Positions 61,801-64,000 of a stretch of DNA of 64,000 nucleotides are shown in pieces (positions within the stretch are counted from its first letter, which is position 1; every line of letters begins with the position of its first letter). The translations under genes were made by a program, and so were the position numbers. Below the pieces are notes generated by a model, which was not told where the DNA came from, did no database searches, and saw only the letters and a list, made by a program, of their open reading frames with translations. This stretch comes from Tubiluchus corallicola (taxonomy: Eukaryota > Priapulida > Priapulimorpha > Priapulimorphida > Tubiluchidae): positions 744,001 to 808,000 of the forward strand of contig JAQGDQ010002368.1 in assembly GCA_030141605.1 (NCBI GenBank). The letters are read 5' to 3'.

Positions 61801-64000
61801 AAGCATCTGTAACATCAATGATGTAATTTGCATGCGATTGCATTATTTTCTTGTAATATCATGATCAAAACTTCAGCACATTTTTATATGCCACCTAATA
61901 TTAGTTGTTTTCCCGTTCATACTATGTAATGCTCAAGCTTCATTTCCTCATTATCTTGAAAAATTTGCCAGTGTTATTTCACGCTAGAAACATTGTAGAT
62001 TTTCACTTTATAAACTACATGCTCTTTTTGCACTTTTCTGCTGTTTCTTCCGGTATATCACCTAAAGAAATTTTACTGTTTTCCATTGTGCTATCTAAGT
62101 AAATTTTACTATTTTATTTTATTGTATAACCTTAGATACAGACATTTTGGGAATTCTACACAAGATTTGATGCAGTGGCAAAAGCTCCACATGCCATACG
62201 AGTTTTCAAAACCTTCACTTACATGCTATTTATGATTCATATACAAACCTGTGCATTCTATGCTTTCTCTGAATATGAAAGAAACCAGGGAATTGTATCT
62301 GACTGGATACACAAAAATGAAGGCAACGCGTAAGTTTACCATCTTGCCAACTTCTTAAAAAGAAGCACAGTAAAAAGCTGGAAAATAATGTCAAATGGCC
62401 ACCGCTGATTATTTAATGATATTAGCATAATTAACTAGGTTTTGAGATCAGCATATAAAATACAAATTTTTTGCCTTCAATAATTAAATTAATTAAATTA
62501 TGAAAAGTTTTAAATTGGTAATGCAAGTCGTCTTATGACAATACAGAAAAATGTCTATATGCTGAGCAATGATTGTTCAGTCTGCTTTTATAATAATAAT
62601 ACTACAAATGTGCTGCTACCTATATGTTTGTGGAATGTTGATTCTTATTATGTAGCTCAGTATTCTGTTTTTTCTTTGCCTTGTAACTTATGTTACTGGA
62701 TTACAGGTATATACGATGCTTCTACTTTGCAACTAAAACAGCAACATCTATAGGAAATAATCCAAAACCAGAACAGTTAAATGAGTTCTTGTACATGACA
62801 GTGTCTTGGTTACTAGGAGTTTTCGTCTTTGCTTTACTTATTGGTCAGGTACATTTCTACATACATTTTGGCTTGCAAATTATTCACTGTCAGTGAACTA
62901 TTTCAATGTTGCGCTGAAACAAATCTCCAATCATTTATTTAACATGAAATCTTGGAATAAGCTTCTAGCATAATTTTGGGACTGCAACAAAATTAAACTA
63001 TAATTAAAATACTCCTTACCTGTACAATTGAATGCATACTTGAACATTTCTGTATGTATTCAATTGTATATGCAAAGGTTATTTTTATTTTGATATAATT
63101 CTTTTGAAGCATCATGTTAAATAAATATTGAAATGTTTTGCAGTTCTGCCTGCTTTCATTGGAGATTTAAATTAATTCGTTATTTTACTGTTATACTATA
63201 ACTGTTGTTCATTACATACCCTAAACAACGAACATTCACATTTCCAAGAATAGTGAATAGCTATAGCTGTTAATATTTTGGTTTCGTATTTTGCTTTTCA
63301 GTATTTGTGTAAGCGCATTTTGCACTTTTAGGTTAGGGATATTTTCCAAGCTGCAAGAATGACAAAGACTGAATATCGAAAGACTATGGATATAACCATA
63401 AACTATATGCAGAATCTGAAAGTTCCTTCAGACCTTCAGGATCGAGTCAGACTGTGGTTTAACTATAACTGGGAACAGCAGAAAACATTGAGTGTGTTTT
63501 TATTTTTTAACATAATTTTTCGCATTTCTGAAAGAAACTTTTCTCTAACAAAACTTAAAAAGTTTGTAACTCTGAATCTCTGGTTTTTACATCTGATATT
63601 TTCTGGTGTTTTGCCGGTTTTTTTCTGCTACATTGTGCTGCATTTATTTTATATTTAATTGCTGTATGTCTAATAATAATTGTAAGAAAAATTTTCGTTT
63701 TTGCAAGATATATGCATGTAACATTTACAGTATCAGTTCAAGTAACAAATTGAACAAGTCCCATATCTACATAAATGCAGAGATAGAAGAGAGATTAAAA
63801 TGACTATAACATTGAGAAATTATCACCAATGTACATTTTGAACATTAAAATTATATTCTCTCCGCTTGAATATTTCTGGTTTGTGCCTGTGGTAGTGATT
63901 CTGTTATGGTTCTGCCTTTTACGCAGTCTAGTGATTGCCTTCTTTTCTAGACGAGAATGCAGCCCTTCAAATTCTGCCATTGAAGATGAGAACAGATATG
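55806..64000 (+). CDS. Cyclic-nucleotide-gated cation channel, beta-like subunit (partial, C-terminus off window)
   Basis: Membrane channel subunit of the CNG family, closest by eye to CNGB1/CNGB3 and invertebrate TAX-2/CNGL types. Exons: 55806-55918, 56274-56461, 57937-58141, 59214-59353, 59456-59620, 60099-60307, 60644-60694, 61001-61087, 62136-62329, 62707-62848, 63332-63491, 63951-64000+. The first 270 residues are a cytosolic Ser/Arg-rich region. S1 ([14 protein letters not shown]) and S2 ([17 protein letters not shown]) are in exon 6, S3/S4 ([19 protein letters not shown]) in exon 8, S5 in exon 9, pore and S6 in exon 10 ([12 protein letters not shown] at about 461-472, then [13 protein letters not shown]), and the C-linker begins in exon 11. 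The filter has SIGNN, without the Glu of CNGA subunits. TGA at 55803-55805 lies in frame just before the ATG. The nucleotide-binding domain is to the right of the window. Confidence 0.9.
58818..58951. repeat. (GGT)n/(GAT)n trinucleotide tract, CNG intron 3
   Basis: ggt-rich units followed by gat units. Intronic (between exons at 58,141 and 59,214), so the Ser/Pro/Thr-rich frames on the other strand are artefacts. Confidence 0.9.

Overview
The window is AT-rich nuclear DNA from an invertebrate animal. The evidence is split genes with GT-AG introns of about 60 bp to 3 kb, single-copy eukaryotic genes (a proteasome beta-3 subunit, a MOB4/phocein orthologue, a cyclic-nucleotide-gated channel subunit), many microsatellites, dispersed repeats and a LINE fragment. 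The sequence alone does not fix the phylum. The White-like ABCG genes and a CNGB/TAX-2-like channel argue against a vertebrate. I called exons by hand from splice sites, reading phase and family motifs.

Left half (1 to about 33,150): a head-to-tail array of ABCG half-transporters of the White type, all on the minus strand. In transcription order: locus D (33,147-21,945, 19 coding exons, 686 aa, intact); locus C (19,349-18,422), a relic of only two recognisable exons; locus B (16,235-6,562, 19 coding exons, 686 aa, intact, one GC-AG intron); and locus A (4,161 to beyond the left edge; exons 1-8, the nucleotide-binding half). A and B are a recent duplication with an offset of about 12.06 kb that covers introns and upstream DNA. 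Similarity ends inside a small palindromic element at about 4,985/17,040.

Middle (33,150-47,200): 33,150-39,510 holds no gene I can support, only microsatellites and one copy of a dispersed repeat (family R). The proteasome gene PSMB3 runs on the minus strand from 44,065 to 39,511 in six coding exons. Its ATG sits alone in exon 1, and its 2 kb first intron holds another R copy and a LINE reverse-transcriptase fragment.

Right half (47,200-64,000): MOB4 on the plus strand (seven exons, 230 aa), divergent from PSMB3, with its first exon lying between two inverted repeat arms. Then comes a CNG-channel beta-like gene on the plus strand (12 exons seen, 568 codons) that is cut by the right edge before its cyclic-nucleotide-binding domain.

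The genes do not form a pathway. The ABCG loci are a paralogous family, and PSMB3 (proteolysis) and MOB4 (STRIPAK complex) are housekeeping genes. Items most worth a second look: repeat family R, which carries a conserved small ORF and a CRE palindrome; the inverted repeat around MOB4 exon 1; the low-divergence intron-2 island shared by A and B; the GC-AG intron; and the collapsed locus C.
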